Shown here: positions 35,273 to 44,735 of the stretch, in pieces | Layout: each line of letters opens with the position of its first letter | Numbering within the stretch: position 1 is the stretch's first letter | Origin: a bacterium | GTDB lineage: Bacteria > Patescibacteriota > Gracilibacteria > UBA4473 | Length of the DNA: 64,000 nt | Assembly (NCBI GenBank): GCA_009995455.1 | Contig: JAACPJ010000001.1 | Location: 214,991-278,990, forward strand | Direction: 5' to 3' | Notes under the pieces: generated by a model | What the model was told of the DNA's origin: nothing | Databases searched by the model: none | What the model saw: the letters and a program-made list of their open reading frames with translations, nothing else | Program-made: the position numbers and the translations under genes

Positions 35273-35299
35273 GCAGCGGACAAATCCGCGGCTTTTTTT
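35273..35299 (+). terminator. terminator-like hairpin in the uvrA leader (possible attenuator)
   Basis: GCAGCGGA, loop CAAA, TCCGCGGC, then seven T. The stem has one A-G mismatch. It points along the plus strand just before uvrA, and no plus-strand gene lies upstream for 1.5 kb. A weak TTGACT (35232-35237)-17-TAAGGT promoter would start transcription in front of it. CTGC at 35265-35268 could pair with GCAG (35273-35276) to block the stem. Confidence 0.55.
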
Positions 35300-35317
35300 G
35301 TTTCCCCAGCAAAATAT

Positions 35318-38203
35318 ATGACCAAACAAATCATCGTTCGCGGCGCCAAAATGCACAATCTTAAAAACATTGATGTAGAAATTCCCAGAGAAAAATTAAC
35401 CGTTGTAACGGGAGTTTCTGGTTCCGGTAAATCAAGTTTAGCTTTTGATACCATTTACGCTGAGGGGCAAAGACGTTACGTTGAATCTCTTTCTACTTAC
35501 GCTCGACAGTTTTTACAACTCCAAGAAAAGCCAGATGTAGAATCGATTGAAGGTTTAAGTCCAGCGATTTCAATCGATCAAAAAACGGCCCCACGTAATC
35601 CCCGTTCAACCGTGGGTACGGTGACCGAAATTTACGATTACCTGCGTTTGCTTTTTGCAAAAGTGGGCGTGCCACGACACCCAGAATCAGGTCGAAAACT
35701 GGAAAAACAAACCCCTTCACAAATTGTGGATCATTTACAAAAATGGGAAGAAGGGGAGAAATACATGATTCTTTCGCCAGTGGTTAACGGAAAAAAAGGG
35801 GAACACCGAGAAGTGCTGGAACGGATTCAAAAAGCCGGTTTTGTTCGTTTAAGAATTGATGGGCATATGCATACTATCAACGAAGATATTGAGCTCGATC
35901 CAAAAAAGAAACATCACATTGAAATTGTGGTAGATCGTTTAGTAAAAGCCGATTACGCGAAAAAAGTAGTCGAGCTTTCTGATGGCAGCAAAGTGGAAGA
36001 AAAAAACAATGAACGTTTGCGAGTATTAGACTCCATTGAAACCGCTTTGAAATATGGGGAAGGGATTATGATGGCCCATCGAATTGCTGATGAAAGCGAT
36101 CATTTGTTTTCCGAACATTTATCAGACCCTGAAACCGGTTTTTCATTTCCGGCTATTGAGCCGCGGTTATTCTCTTTTAATTCCCCCCATGGGGCTTGTG
36201 AAGCCTGTCATGGTTTAGGCTATCGTTTAGAATTGAATCGTGAAGCTTCTATAAATACAAAACTTTCAATTCGAGAGGGTGGAATTTTGCCTTGGGCGAG
36301 TTTAGGGGCTAATTCTCAAACCTGGTATTTAGCTGTTTTTGAAGCCATTGGAAAAGAACAAGGTTTCACTTTAGACCAACCAATGGGAAAAATTAAACCA
36401 GAAGTAATGGAGATGCTGTTCCATGGTTTTGGGAAACAAAAGTTTAGCATCAAATTAAAAGGCGCCTTTAGCGGGAAGACCACCGAAAGCCAATTTGAAG
36501 GTTTAATTGCTCAAACAGAGAAACGATTCAATGAATCTGACTCTGATTTTGTACGCAAAAAGCTAGAAGAATTTATGATCGAAACTACCTGCCAAATTTG
36601 TGGTGGAGCCCGTTTAGGTATTTACGGACGAAATGTATTTGTGGGAGAAGAAACCGTGCATGATGTTTGTAAAATGGCCGTCCCGAATTTAAAAAATTGG
36701 ATGCAAAGTTTAGAAATGACCCCTGAAACAGAAGACATTGTTCGGCCAATTCAAAAAGAAATTACCGATCGTTTAAGCTTTTTAGAAAATGTGGGCTTAA
36801 GTTATTTAAATCTTTCTAGAACGGCCAATACGCTTTCTGGTGGAGAGGCTCAACGGATTCGTCTGGCCACCCAAATTGGTTCTCAACTGCAGGGGGTTTT
36901 ATACGTTTTAGATGAACCTTCAATTGGTCTGCACCAACGTGATAACGACCGATTAATTGGAACGCTTGAACACTTACGTGATTTAGGGAATACCGTGCTC
37001 GTAGTAGAACATGATGAAGATACCATGAGAGCGGCGGATCATATTATAGAAATTGGGCCGAAAGCGGGCGCCCATGGAGGGAAACTCGTTTTTACCGGAA
37101 CAATGGCGGAGATGGAAAATTGTAACAGTGAAACGGCAGATTTCTTGTTTGGTCGAAAGTCTATTCGCACTCCGCGAGTGAGACGCAAATCAACGGGCGA
37201 GCTGCGAATTACAAATGCGCGAGAAAATAATCTTAAAAATGTGAACGTGGATATTCCACTGGGTTGTTTTGTGGGAATTACGGGTGTTTCTGGTTCTGGT
37301 AAATCTTCATTGATTAACCGAATATTAGTGCCGACTTTAGCTCGAGAATTGAACCGAGCCAAAAAACCATCAGGCGCTCACGATGACATTACGGGTATCA
37401 AGCAGCTCGATAAATTAATTTCAATTGATCAATCTCCCATTGGACGAACTCCACGTTCAAATCCAGCCACGTATACTGGAGTTTTCACGGATGTACGGGA
37501 TGTGTTTGCTGCGACTCCTGAAGCGCGTTTACGAGGTTACAACGCTGGACGATTTTCGTTCAATGTGAAGGGGGGGCGTTGTGAGGCTTGTAGTGGTGAC
37601 GGGATCAAAAAAATTGAAATGCACTTTTTGCCCGACGTGTTTGTGCCGTGTGAAGTTTGTAACGGTCAACGGTACAATGATGAAACTTTAGAAATTACTT
37701 ACCGAGGTAAATCAATTGCCGACGTACTTTCTATGACGATTGAAGATGGAGCCGAATTTTTCGACAATTTTCCAAATATTAAACATAAGCTAGATGCCAT
37801 TGTAGAAGTTGGACTGGGTTATATCCAGCTGGGGCAAAGTGCTACGACACTTTCTGGTGGGGAAGCCCAACGAGTTAAGTTGGCGACAGAATTAATGAAA
37901 AAATCCACGGGTAAAACCATCTATGTTTTAGATGAACCAACCACGGGGCTTCATTTCTCTGATGTTAAAAAACTTCTTGGTGTGTTGCAACAACTAGTGG
38001 ATAAAGGAAATTCAGTCATTGTAATCGAACATAATTTAGACGTTATAAAATGTTGTGATCACCTGGTTGATATTGGGCCTGATGGCGGTGATTTTGGCGG
38101 CGAAGTAATTGCGACTGGAACCCCAGAAGAGGTAGCCAAAGTTGAAAGGTCTTACACGGGTTTCTTTCTAAAACGACTCTTTACCGACACAAAAGAGAAG
38201 TAA
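35318..38203 (+). CDS. uvrA: excinuclease ABC subunit A
   Basis: Damage-recognition ATPase of nucleotide excision repair. There are two ABC ATPase halves: Walker [15 protein letters not shown] near residue 33 and [13 protein letters not shown] near residue 650; both have LSGGEAQR signatures and YVLDEP Walker B motifs. Zinc-finger cysteines are visible ([26 protein letters not shown]...[10 protein letters not shown]). The 961-residue length is normal. The leader contains a terminator-like hairpin. Confidence 0.98.
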   Translation: MTKQIIVRGAKMHNLKNIDVEIPREKLTVVTGVSGSGKSSLAFDTIYAEGQRRYVESLSTYARQFLQLQEKPDVESIEGLSPAISIDQKTAPRNPRSTVGTVTEIYDYLRLLFAKVGVPRHPESGRKLEKQTPSQIVDHLQKWEEGEKYMILSPVVNGKKGEHREVLERIQKAGFVRLRIDGHMHTINEDIELDPKKKHHIEIVVDRLVKADYAKKVVELSDGSKVEEKNNERLRVLDSIETALKYGEGIMMAHRIADESDHLFSEHLSDPETGFSFPAIEPRLFSFNSPHGACEACHGLGYRLELNREASINTKLSIREGGILPWASLGANSQTWYLAVFEAIGKEQGFTLDQPMGKIKPEVMEMLFHGFGKQKFSIKLKGAFSGKTTESQFEGLIAQTEKRFNESDSDFVRKKLEEFMIETTCQICGGARLGIYGRNVFVGEETVHDVCKMAVPNLKNWMQSLEMTPETEDIVRPIQKEITDRLSFLENVGLSYLNLSRTANTLSGGEAQRIRLATQIGSQLQGVLYVLDEPSIGLHQRDNDRLIGTLEHLRDLGNTVLVVEHDEDTMRAADHIIEIGPKAGAHGGKLVFTGTMAEMENCNSETADFLFGRKSIRTPRVRRKSTGELRITNARENNLKNVNVDIPLGCFVGITGVSGSGKSSLINRILVPTLARELNRAKKPSGAHDDITGIKQLDKLISIDQSPIGRTPRSNPATYTGVFTDVRDVFAATPEARLRGYNAGRFSFNVKGGRCEACSGDGIKKIEMHFLPDVFVPCEVCNGQRYNDETLEITYRGKSIADVLSMTIEDGAEFFDNFPNIKHKLDAIVEVGLGYIQLGQSATTLSGGEAQRVKLATELMKKSTGKTIYVLDEPTTGLHFSDVKKLLGVLQQLVDKGNSVIVIEHNLDVIKCCDHLVDIGPDGGDFGGEVIATGTPEEVAKVERSYTGFFLKRLFTDTKEK

Positions 38204-38235
38204 GCCACTAATAAAAAGTGTGTTATAGTTTTGCT

Positions 38236-39534
38236 ATGACCACTTTTTTTAAAAAATACGGATATTTAACGGCTATTATCCTTGGGATTTTAATTGTCTG
38301 GGCTGTGTTTTCGCTCGTAATTCCTAAAATGGCGAAAGCCCCACAGCCCCCAGCGGTGGTATCGACCGAAATTGAAAGCTTGGTGGATCCTGTAACCCAA
38401 GAAGTAATTGCCGTTTCAAATGATGAGCAATTCACTAATTCAAGTAGTGGCAAAGATGAGATAAAAAAAAGCTTACTGTCTTTTTTGGATTCAGAAAATG
38501 AAATCAAAATGGGGGATGAAATTCAAATTGCTTGGCAATTAGAATCACCATCAAACGCTAAAGGGATGGTGATTTATTTGAACCGAGACGTACCAGCGTC
38601 AGAGAAATTTGATTATTCTGGAGCCACGGGCCCCATTACCTTAGAGCCCATTAAAATTGAGTCTAACCAAGGAACCATTGAATGGAAAGTCGGAGAAGTA
38701 GGTTGTGCGCCAACCGATTACCCTACTTGGTGTGAAATTCAGCCCGGGAATTATTTTCTAGAAGCGGACATTTATGATCAAGACTCTTTCCCAATTTTAG
38801 GGATGGTTATGCCCCCAGATCCAGAACCGCGATTGCTTGAAAAGATGATTTCAGAACCGTTTTCAGTTATGGGGGTTCCGAATTTAAAGTCACTTGAGTC
38901 GGAATTGTTTAGTTTGGCGGTTAACACCTTCACCAACAAGCTGAATTTAGATCAGGGCGGCGGTATTTTCAGCGCTCAAGATTTTCTTGAGGTAAGTAAA
39001 ACTTGGTATGAAAAGGTCGATAACACTTGTTTAGAATACACAGCGAAATCTCCGTTTAAGGGGAAACTTGAAGTCTGTGGAAACCCCCTTAAACGTGGAG
39101 AGGCAACTTTGACAGGCGATGGTACTTTAGATTACGAGCGTGCCGATGTTTTGGGCTATATGGAAGCAAAAAAATTAGCGGCAGCCGAAGCGATTAAACC
39201 TTATGAAAATCGTGTTGCTTTTAGGTCACAGCCAAGTCCTGAAGAAGCTGGCTACCCAGGGAACTCTGTAATTGATTTTTATGTGTGGAGTGACCAAAAT
39301 CCTGATGCAACAACTTACCTCAGTTCAAATTTGCGAAATTGGTATTACCAAGGTGGAGTTTGGGCTTTTTTGTATCAAGTAAATAAAGCCGGTGGAAGCG
39401 AAAAAGGACCAGACCGTTTTAATGATTTAGTGCTCATAAGAGTCAGTAACCAAAACGAAGTCTGCCTCGTTGAATCAGCGCCACAAAGAGACTTCAGAAC
39501 TGATTTTAAAAAGGATAATCTGGTCTGTTCTTAA
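38236..39534 (+). CDS. membrane-anchored hypothetical protein, 432 aa
   Basis: A single N-terminal anchor (YLTAIILGILIVWAVFSLVIP) is followed by a large outside-facing part with an Ig-like beta-rich stretch (MGDEIQIAWQLESPSNAKGMVIYLNRDVP...GTIEWKVGEVGCAPTDYPTWCEIQPGNYFLEADIYDQ) and a helical C-terminal half. Four or more Cys may form disulphides. No enzyme motif recognised. ATG 38236 is preceded by TATAGT, giving a very short leader. It converges on the PAP2-kinase gene with a 4-base stop overlap. Confidence 0.7.
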   Translation: MTTFFKKYGYLTAIILGILIVWAVFSLVIPKMAKAPQPPAVVSTEIESLVDPVTQEVIAVSNDEQFTNSSSGKDEIKKSLLSFLDSENEIKMGDEIQIAWQLESPSNAKGMVIYLNRDVPASEKFDYSGATGPITLEPIKIESNQGTIEWKVGEVGCAPTDYPTWCEIQPGNYFLEADIYDQDSFPILGMVMPPDPEPRLLEKMISEPFSVMGVPNLKSLESELFSLAVNTFTNKLNLDQGGGIFSAQDFLEVSKTWYEKVDNTCLEYTAKSPFKGKLEVCGNPLKRGEATLTGDGTLDYERADVLGYMEAKKLAAAEAIKPYENRVAFRSQPSPEEAGYPGNSVIDFYVWSDQNPDATTYLSSNLRNWYYQGGVWAFLYQVNKAGGSEKGPDRFNDLVLIRVSNQNEVCLVESAPQRDFRTDFKKDNLVCS

Positions 39535-40736
39535 ACCATCAGCCAAATCAGAGCCCCTGAAAGCAGTGGCACTAAAAGATTGTCATCTAAATATAATTTA
39601 CCAATTCTCCAAGGCACCGTTTCAGCGGTTATAGCAATGGTACTGGCAATTAAAGCGGGAAAGAAGGGTACAAAAAATTGAGCGGCAATCGTTCCCATAA
39701 TAATTCCTGTTACTACGCCAACCACATTTTTGCGGCGGTTCCACGGCAATCCATACTTGTAAACCTGGCTGGCAAACAAATGATTCAAACTATCGCCTAC
39801 AGCGAGTATTAAAATAGCCGCGTAGGCAATGTTGATGTTTTCTTTCTGAAAAATAAGGAACGTTAAAAATACGCCCGCGCAAAAGTAAAAAGCGCCACGA
39901 CCCGGAAAATTTTGGTCTCGAGGTCGATCAAATAAAGAAAGCGTTTGGCCTAAAATGGGAAATTTTTTGTACTGAGCGACAAATGAAACAATAAGACCCA
40001 TCACCAATACAAAGGCGATAGCTCGAAGTCTTAAGGCGCCGGCCCAATGCAAGAACACACATAAAAATCCCAGGGCAAAATGAAAGCTCTGCCGTCTAAA
40101 TTCAAGTTCCTGCCACAAGACTTTAAATAGTTTGCGGCTTTCAGAATGAGAAAAAACCGCTCCCACCACGCCTCCTAAAATAACACCAGCGGCTATATCA
40201 GATGGATAATGTACAAATTCATAAACTCGGGCAAAGCCGACCGTTACTGCAAAAATAAACCAACTAATCCCCAGCCACTTATTAATTCGCCACAGTGGTA
40301 TTAGTAAGGCAAAAGCAACCGCCGTGTGCCCCGATGGGAAACTATACGAATGTCCTGGGACTAAAGGCTCTAAGGCTAAATCAATATAAGGTCGTGGCGT
40401 GCCAAAATAAGACTTAAGCACGTACGCAATAATTCCGGCCGTTAAAACCGCAAAACAGCCTGGCACTAACTGGCTTTGGTGATTTTCGTTATGCCAAACC
40501 CGATAAAGGGTTACCGATCCAAACAAGCCGAGTAAGGCATAAATGAAGTACTCGGTTAAAAAAACGATGACCGTATTAAGTAAGGGCGTCTGCCATTGCA
40601 CGATATAGCCAAAAACATAGCTATCGAGCCAAAATCCAAAAGGAATTAAAAATAACCCTAGAATGAGCCAGTAATAAACTTCACGTTCTGGAGCGCGATA
40701 ATTGATGACTTTGAGAGCGTCAGTAAACAGCTTCAT
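39531..40736 (-). CDS. fusion: PAP2 lipid phosphatase + SEC59/DGK1/VTE5-like polyprenol kinase
   Basis: A 401-residue polytopic membrane protein with two enzymatic halves. The N-terminal PAP2 phosphatase has all three motifs: K108...RP116 (KSYFGTPRP), PSGH at 134-137, and R170-H176-D180 (ARVYEFVHYPSD). From about residue 210, the sequence follows the CTP-dependent dolichol/phytol/diacylglycerol kinase family (ELEFRRQSFHFALG, LAVGDSLNHL with GD at 314, RRKNVVG near 336, AITAETVPW near 372, LDDNLLVPLLS at 384-392). Together they could remove and add phosphate on a lipid carrier such as undecaprenol. The pairing is inferred from motifs. Confidence 0.85.
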   Translation of the reverse strand: MKLFTDALKVINYRAPEREVYYWLILGLFLIPFGFWLDSYVFGYIVQWQTPLLNTVIVFLTEYFIYALLGLFGSVTLYRVWHNENHQSQLVPGCFAVLTAGIIAYVLKSYFGTPRPYIDLALEPLVPGHSYSFPSGHTAVAFALLIPLWRINKWLGISWFIFAVTVGFARVYEFVHYPSDIAAGVILGGVVGAVFSHSESRKLFKVLWQELEFRRQSFHFALGFLCVFLHWAGALRLRAIAFVLVMGLIVSFVAQYKKFPILGQTLSLFDRPRDQNFPGRGAFYFCAGVFLTFLIFQKENINIAYAAILILAVGDSLNHLFASQVYKYGLPWNRRKNVVGVVTGIIMGTIAAQFFVPFFPALIASTIAITAETVPWRIGKLYLDDNLLVPLLSGALIWLMV

Positions 40737-40801
40737 GCTTTTATAAAAACAGTAGTGTTTTTATGGCTAATGACTAGTGTATGAGCAACTAAATTTAAAA
40801 T

Positions 40802-41977
40802 ATGACCCTCACAGTCGATCAAGTTTTAACGCGCGGTGTCGCCGAAGTTCTGCCTCAAAAGGAAACTCTCGCTAAATTAATGTCTGAACGAAAAATTCGT
40901 TTGTATTTGGGAATTGATCCAACTGGGGCTCATTTAACCTTAGGGCACGCCGTTCAACTAAGAAAATTACAACAATTTGCTGATTTAGGGCACGACGTCA
41001 TTTTGTTGATAGGTAACGGAACGGTCAGAATTGGTGATCCAACGGGAAAAGATTCCACTCGCCCGATGCTGACTGATGAGGAAATCAAAGCTAATTTTGA
41101 GGACTGGAAAAGGCAAGCCTCTAAAGTGCTCGATTTTGATAAAATCAGAATTGTTTACAACGGCGATTGGTTAGATGCTTTAACCTACGCCGACATGGTC
41201 AAGTTGCTCGCTAACGTGACGGTGCAACAATTAATGGAACGCGATATGTTTCAAGATCGTTTAAAGGCCGGCAAACCTATTCACGGTCACGAAATTATGT
41301 ACCCGCTGCTGCAAGGCTACGATTCAGTGGCAATGGAAGTTGATTTAGAACTCGGGGGAACTGATCAAACGTTTAATATGTTGATGGGGCGCACGCTTTT
41401 GCGCCAATACAAACAGAAAGAAAAATGGGTTTTAGCCAATCCAATTATTAACGGAACCGATGGCCGTAAAATGAGTAAGTCTTACGGTAACTACGTCGCT
41501 TTAGATGAAGCGCCAAATGAAATGTTTGGGAAAATTATGAGCATGAAAGATGAAGAAATGCTGACCTACTTTGAAATTTTTACCGAAGAAGATTTAAAAG
41601 AATCTGAAACCTTAATTAAAAATTCGCCGCGAGATGCAAAAGTTAAACTCGCTAAACATATTGTGACTTGGTTACATTCTGACACTGACGCCGAAAGCGC
41701 CTACCAAGACTTTGTAACCAAGTTTGTAAAACACGAAGTGCCTGATGAAATGCCCGAGTTTAAGCTTGATGTTGATGGAATTGAGATTATGCCATTAATG
41801 ACAGATGTAACAGGTTCAGCAGCATCAAAAAGTGAAGCTAAACGTATTATTGAGCAAGGTGGTGTGACCTATAATGGAGAAAAGATCACTGATCCTTTCG
41901 ATGTTGTTAATGTCTGGCCAGAAGGGCAAGTGTTAAAGGTTGGTAAAAGAAAATTTGCTCGAATTATTAGAGCTTAG
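40802..41977 (+). CDS. tyrS: tyrosyl-tRNA synthetase
   Basis: Class I synthetase. The N-terminal HIGH-type motif is LTLGHAVQLRKL after LYLGIDPTGAH. The substrate residues are in YPLLQGYDSVAMEVDLELGGTDQTFNMLMGR, and the KMSKS loop is GRKMSKSYGN. A C-terminal S4-like RNA-binding domain (SKSEAKRIIEQGGVTYNGEKITDPFDVV) follows. Spacing between motifs and the 391-residue length fit the TyrZ-like branch. The gene stands alone. Confidence 0.95.
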   Translation: MTLTVDQVLTRGVAEVLPQKETLAKLMSERKIRLYLGIDPTGAHLTLGHAVQLRKLQQFADLGHDVILLIGNGTVRIGDPTGKDSTRPMLTDEEIKANFEDWKRQASKVLDFDKIRIVYNGDWLDALTYADMVKLLANVTVQQLMERDMFQDRLKAGKPIHGHEIMYPLLQGYDSVAMEVDLELGGTDQTFNMLMGRTLLRQYKQKEKWVLANPIINGTDGRKMSKSYGNYVALDEAPNEMFGKIMSMKDEEMLTYFEIFTEEDLKESETLIKNSPRDAKVKLAKHIVTWLHSDTDAESAYQDFVTKFVKHEVPDEMPEFKLDVDGIEIMPLMTDVTGSAASKSEAKRIIEQGGVTYNGEKITDPFDVVNVWPEGQVLKVGKRKFARIIRA

Positions 41978-41985
41978 CGTGTTCT

Positions 41986-43101
41986 TTACTTTCTCAGCTT
42001 TTTCACCTGCTTTCTTAGGTGTTTATGCCATTTAAAGTTTTGGTAGCCTTTCCCCTCTCCATCGGCAGAAATCATTAACGAAATCCACTGAGTAGATTCG
42101 AATTTTGAAAGCACGATGTTTAAAATCGCCATAATTGGGATACAGAGTAGCGCTCCTAAAATTCCCCAAATGGTTCCCCAAAAAGCGAGTGATAAAATAA
42201 TTACCAGCGGACTAATATTTAAAGTATTTCCCTGAAACCGAGGTTCCAAAATACTCCCAATTAGAATCTGAATAAAGATTAAAATTCCGCCGATCGCAAA
42301 AAATTGGTAGCCGCCCTCAAATTGCACTAACGCGACGAGCACTGGGAAAGCCGTGGCGATAATTGATCCAACAGTTGGAATGAAGTTAAGCATAAAAATG
42401 AGCAAAGCCCAGAAGGCGGCAAAATCGACCCCAAATAAAATCAACACAAAGTAACTCAGTAATCCCGTGGCCACGCTGGCAACCGCTTTAATTTTAAAGT
42501 AAGAATTTAGATCCTGTGATATATCTTTTAAAATATCTACCGTCCGGCTGTAGTTGCGACCTTTAGCGGTGATGCGTTCGAGTTTCTGCGGAATTTTTTT
42601 GTATTCCACCAACAAGAAAAGCACATAAATGACCATCAGAATTGTTTTTCCGGCTAAGCCGCCAGCGGTCCTTGCGGCGTCACTGGCAATACCTTTTAAA
42701 TCTAAATTGTTAAAAAGATTCGCGTTTAGAAAGTTGCGCGCATCAAGTTCGGAATTAGGCGCGTATAAATCAATCGCACTTTGGGTAATGGCGGTTAGAT
42801 TGGTTCTGTATTCTGGAAGTTTTGCATTGATTTGACCAATGTTGTTCCCAATAATGCTGCTGGTAATCCAGGCAAAAACGCCGCACATAATTATGGCTAA
42901 AGGTAAGGTCAAAGGTTCTGGAATTTGAAATCCTTTGTATTGGTAGTTCAGTAATTTGGCCAAAGAGATAATGAGATACCAAAAAACGACTGCGATTATA
43001 AAAGGCTGAAGAAAAGGTTTACCGACATAGAGCAGGTAGCCGATAAAAATAAAAGTTCCAAAAAAATAAAAGGTGTGAGCGAAGAAGTTTTTGGGTTTCA
43101 T
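41986..43101 (-). CDS. AI-2E family (PerM-type) membrane transporter
   Basis: An eight-TM-type protein with AI-2E family features: the C-terminal pore segment FWALLIFMLNFIPTVGSIIATAFPVLVALVQF and PRFQGNTLNISPLVIILSLAFWGTIWGILGALLCIPIMAILNIVL. Members are described variously as autoinducer-2 exporters, Na+/H+ antiporters or general permeases. The substrate here cannot be assigned. It converges on tyrS 8 bases apart. Confidence 0.9.
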   Translation of the reverse strand: MKPKNFFAHTFYFFGTFIFIGYLLYVGKPFLQPFIIAVVFWYLIISLAKLLNYQYKGFQIPEPLTLPLAIIMCGVFAWITSSIIGNNIGQINAKLPEYRTNLTAITQSAIDLYAPNSELDARNFLNANLFNNLDLKGIASDAARTAGGLAGKTILMVIYVLFLLVEYKKIPQKLERITAKGRNYSRTVDILKDISQDLNSYFKIKAVASVATGLLSYFVLILFGVDFAAFWALLIFMLNFIPTVGSIIATAFPVLVALVQFEGGYQFFAIGGILIFIQILIGSILEPRFQGNTLNISPLVIILSLAFWGTIWGILGALLCIPIMAILNIVLSKFESTQWISLMISADGEGKGYQNFKWHKHLRKQVKKLRK

Positions 43102-43199
43102 TTATATTTATTGATACAATTTTAAACTAAGGCTAATTACTAAATTGGTCAATTTTTGAGTTCCTCAAAAAAGCCTTTTTAAGGTTATTGAGATTGAAT

Positions 43200-43273
43200 T
43201 GGTGGTCCCGCCAAGAATCGAACTTGGATCGTCGGTTCCGCAAACCGATGTTCTTCCATTAAACTACGGGACC
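43200..43273 (-). tRNA. tRNA-Arg (anticodon GCG), CCA encoded
   Basis: Acceptor GGTCCCG pairs with CGGGACC, then discriminator A and an encoded CCA. D-arm GTTT...GAAC; anticodon stem TCGGT/ACCGA with loop TTGCGGA, so positions 34-36 are GCG. T-arm CCAAG-TTCGATT-CTTGG. Bacteria normally read CGU/CGC with an ACG (inosine) anticodon, so GCG is uncommon. Confidence 0.92.
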
Positions 43274-43606
43274 TCGTCCGAATAAATTTCGTTTGCTCTA
43301 TCCCGCTGGGCGGGATGACGCGCACTACATTTATTCCTCCTCTCCTCATAAAGGCGCGCTACGCTCTCCGCCTTTAATCGGTGTTTTGTACAAAAAGAGC
43401 TGATTGATCCTACGTTTGCGAGGTTTTTTGTCAAAATTCTTTAAATTTAGTTGTTTAGGGAAGCTGTGAAAATGATTATTATGAATAATAGACAAATTTT
43501 TTTTGAAAATATATAAATATAACTTTTATTTTAAATTAATTTTACTTTTTAGTTTAATTTTGTTGATTTTTGTTATAGGGTTTAAAAAATAATCTTTCAT
43601 ATCTAG
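43274..43606. other. 333-base intergenic region with palindromes and an AT-rich tract
   Basis: No gene is supported here. It holds a symmetric palindrome (43280-43332), a second hairpin with AAAGGCG and CGCCTTT arms (about 43351-43376), and an AT-rich tract of about 150 bases (about 43430-43600) directly before the aminotransferase gene. The AT-rich tract probably contains its promoter, but no single promoter stands out. Confidence 0.7.
43280..43332. repeat. symmetric nested palindrome after tRNA-Arg(GCG)
   Basis: Outer arms GAATAAAT and ATTTATTC flank two 12-base spacers around an inner palindrome ATCCCGC-TGG-GCGGGAT. The spacing is equal on both sides. It may be a REP or miniature-element-like sequence. 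The inner ATCCCG core is reminiscent of the repeat in rmlD and aroC but not the same. Only one copy was found in the window. Confidence 0.55.
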
Positions 43607-44698
43607 ATGAAAAAATCTAAACCAATCGCTCCAGCGGAAGACGCCAATATCTTTGCTTCAACTCTGGCAAAGACTTTAGAGAATCCGGTTAATTTAGGAA
43701 TCGGTACATTGCCAGGGCATAGTTATCAGCCAATAGACGCTCAAACATATGCTGCTGGTCGAGAATTTTTGCTTAATTTTTTAGGCATAGACGATACAAA
43801 TCTCAGTTTGATTCCGGTAAAGGGTGGTGGAAGCGGTGCTATTTCGGCTGGAATATCGGCGTTAATATCAATGGGATATGCACCAAAATCAATGAGCTTT
43901 AGCGGTTGGGATTGGACCGGTTACGACAGTTTCTGTTACACCTATGGACTCGCAAAATTATACTTGCCGAGTTCCGAGTACAGTTCGGAAGACCCCGATA
44001 CTTTGATGATGATTCAAACCAATCGAAACGGAGATGGGAGTCGTTTGAATTTAGAGCGAGCCCAAAAAATTATTGAAGAAAATAATCGTTTAAATCGCCC
44101 TAGTTTTATTGATTTACCTTATTTTTCTGGTGAAGATTTTGAGAAAGAAATCCTGCAATTATTTCAAGAAAAGGCCAAAACACCAACGATTATTGCTTGG
44201 TCGCCAACCAAAATTTTTCAGACCTTTGCGGCTCGGCCAGGAGGGGCTGTAATAGTGATGTTCCCTTCAAATGAAATGTACGAAGAGCACCGTTGGGTGC
44301 AAAGCATAACCGCGCGTGGAACGACTGGTTTTGATGACGCAGTTACTCGCGAACTGTGGGAAGAATTAGCGCACAATCAAGCTGGACTTAAAGAGCGACA
44401 CGCGCATTATCTTTCAATTATAAAAGCTTCAACGAGCGTTTGGAAAGAAAATGCTCCGGCCGCTGCAGCTCCTTATTTTGATGCGGAAAATTATGGCGGT
44501 ATGTTTCGTTTATTTCCGGCTCAATCAGATACTCAAGCACGCTTGGCCGATAAAAATATTGTGGCCGTTTTAATGCAATACGAGGGTGAATATCGACTGC
44601 GCGTTAATTTGAGTGGAGTCATTTTGCCAAGCGGTGAAGTGATGCCTGGTGCAGACGAAATCATTAAAACCTTTTTTGAGGTTTTGAATTTAAAGTAA
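43607..44698 (+). CDS. PLP-dependent aminotransferase (class I/II-like, aromatic-type)
   Basis: A fold-type I PLP enzyme. LNFLGIDDTNLSLIPVKGGGSGAISAGISALI resembles the cofactor phosphate loop; WSPTKIFQTFAARPGG probably carries the Schiff-base Lys; and YRLRVNLSGVILP probably carries the C-terminal substrate-carboxylate Arg. Residues 105-200 hold the central domain (SGWDWTGYDSF; IQTNRNGDGSRL). The class I aminotransferase assignment is moderately sure, the substrate is not; an aromatic or aspartate role would fit the shikimate genes here. It is 37 bases before pckA. Confidence 0.7.
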   Translation: MKKSKPIAPAEDANIFASTLAKTLENPVNLGIGTLPGHSYQPIDAQTYAAGREFLLNFLGIDDTNLSLIPVKGGGSGAISAGISALISMGYAPKSMSFSGWDWTGYDSFCYTYGLAKLYLPSSEYSSEDPDTLMMIQTNRNGDGSRLNLERAQKIIEENNRLNRPSFIDLPYFSGEDFEKEILQLFQEKAKTPTIIAWSPTKIFQTFAARPGGAVIVMFPSNEMYEEHRWVQSITARGTTGFDDAVTRELWEELAHNQAGLKERHAHYLSIIKASTSVWKENAPAAAAPYFDAENYGGMFRLFPAQSDTQARLADKNIVAVLMQYEGEYRLRVNLSGVILPSGEVMPGADEIIKTFFEVLNLK

Positions 44699-44735
44699 GA
44701 AATTTTCTAATCTATTTTCTAACGAATTAAAGCTA

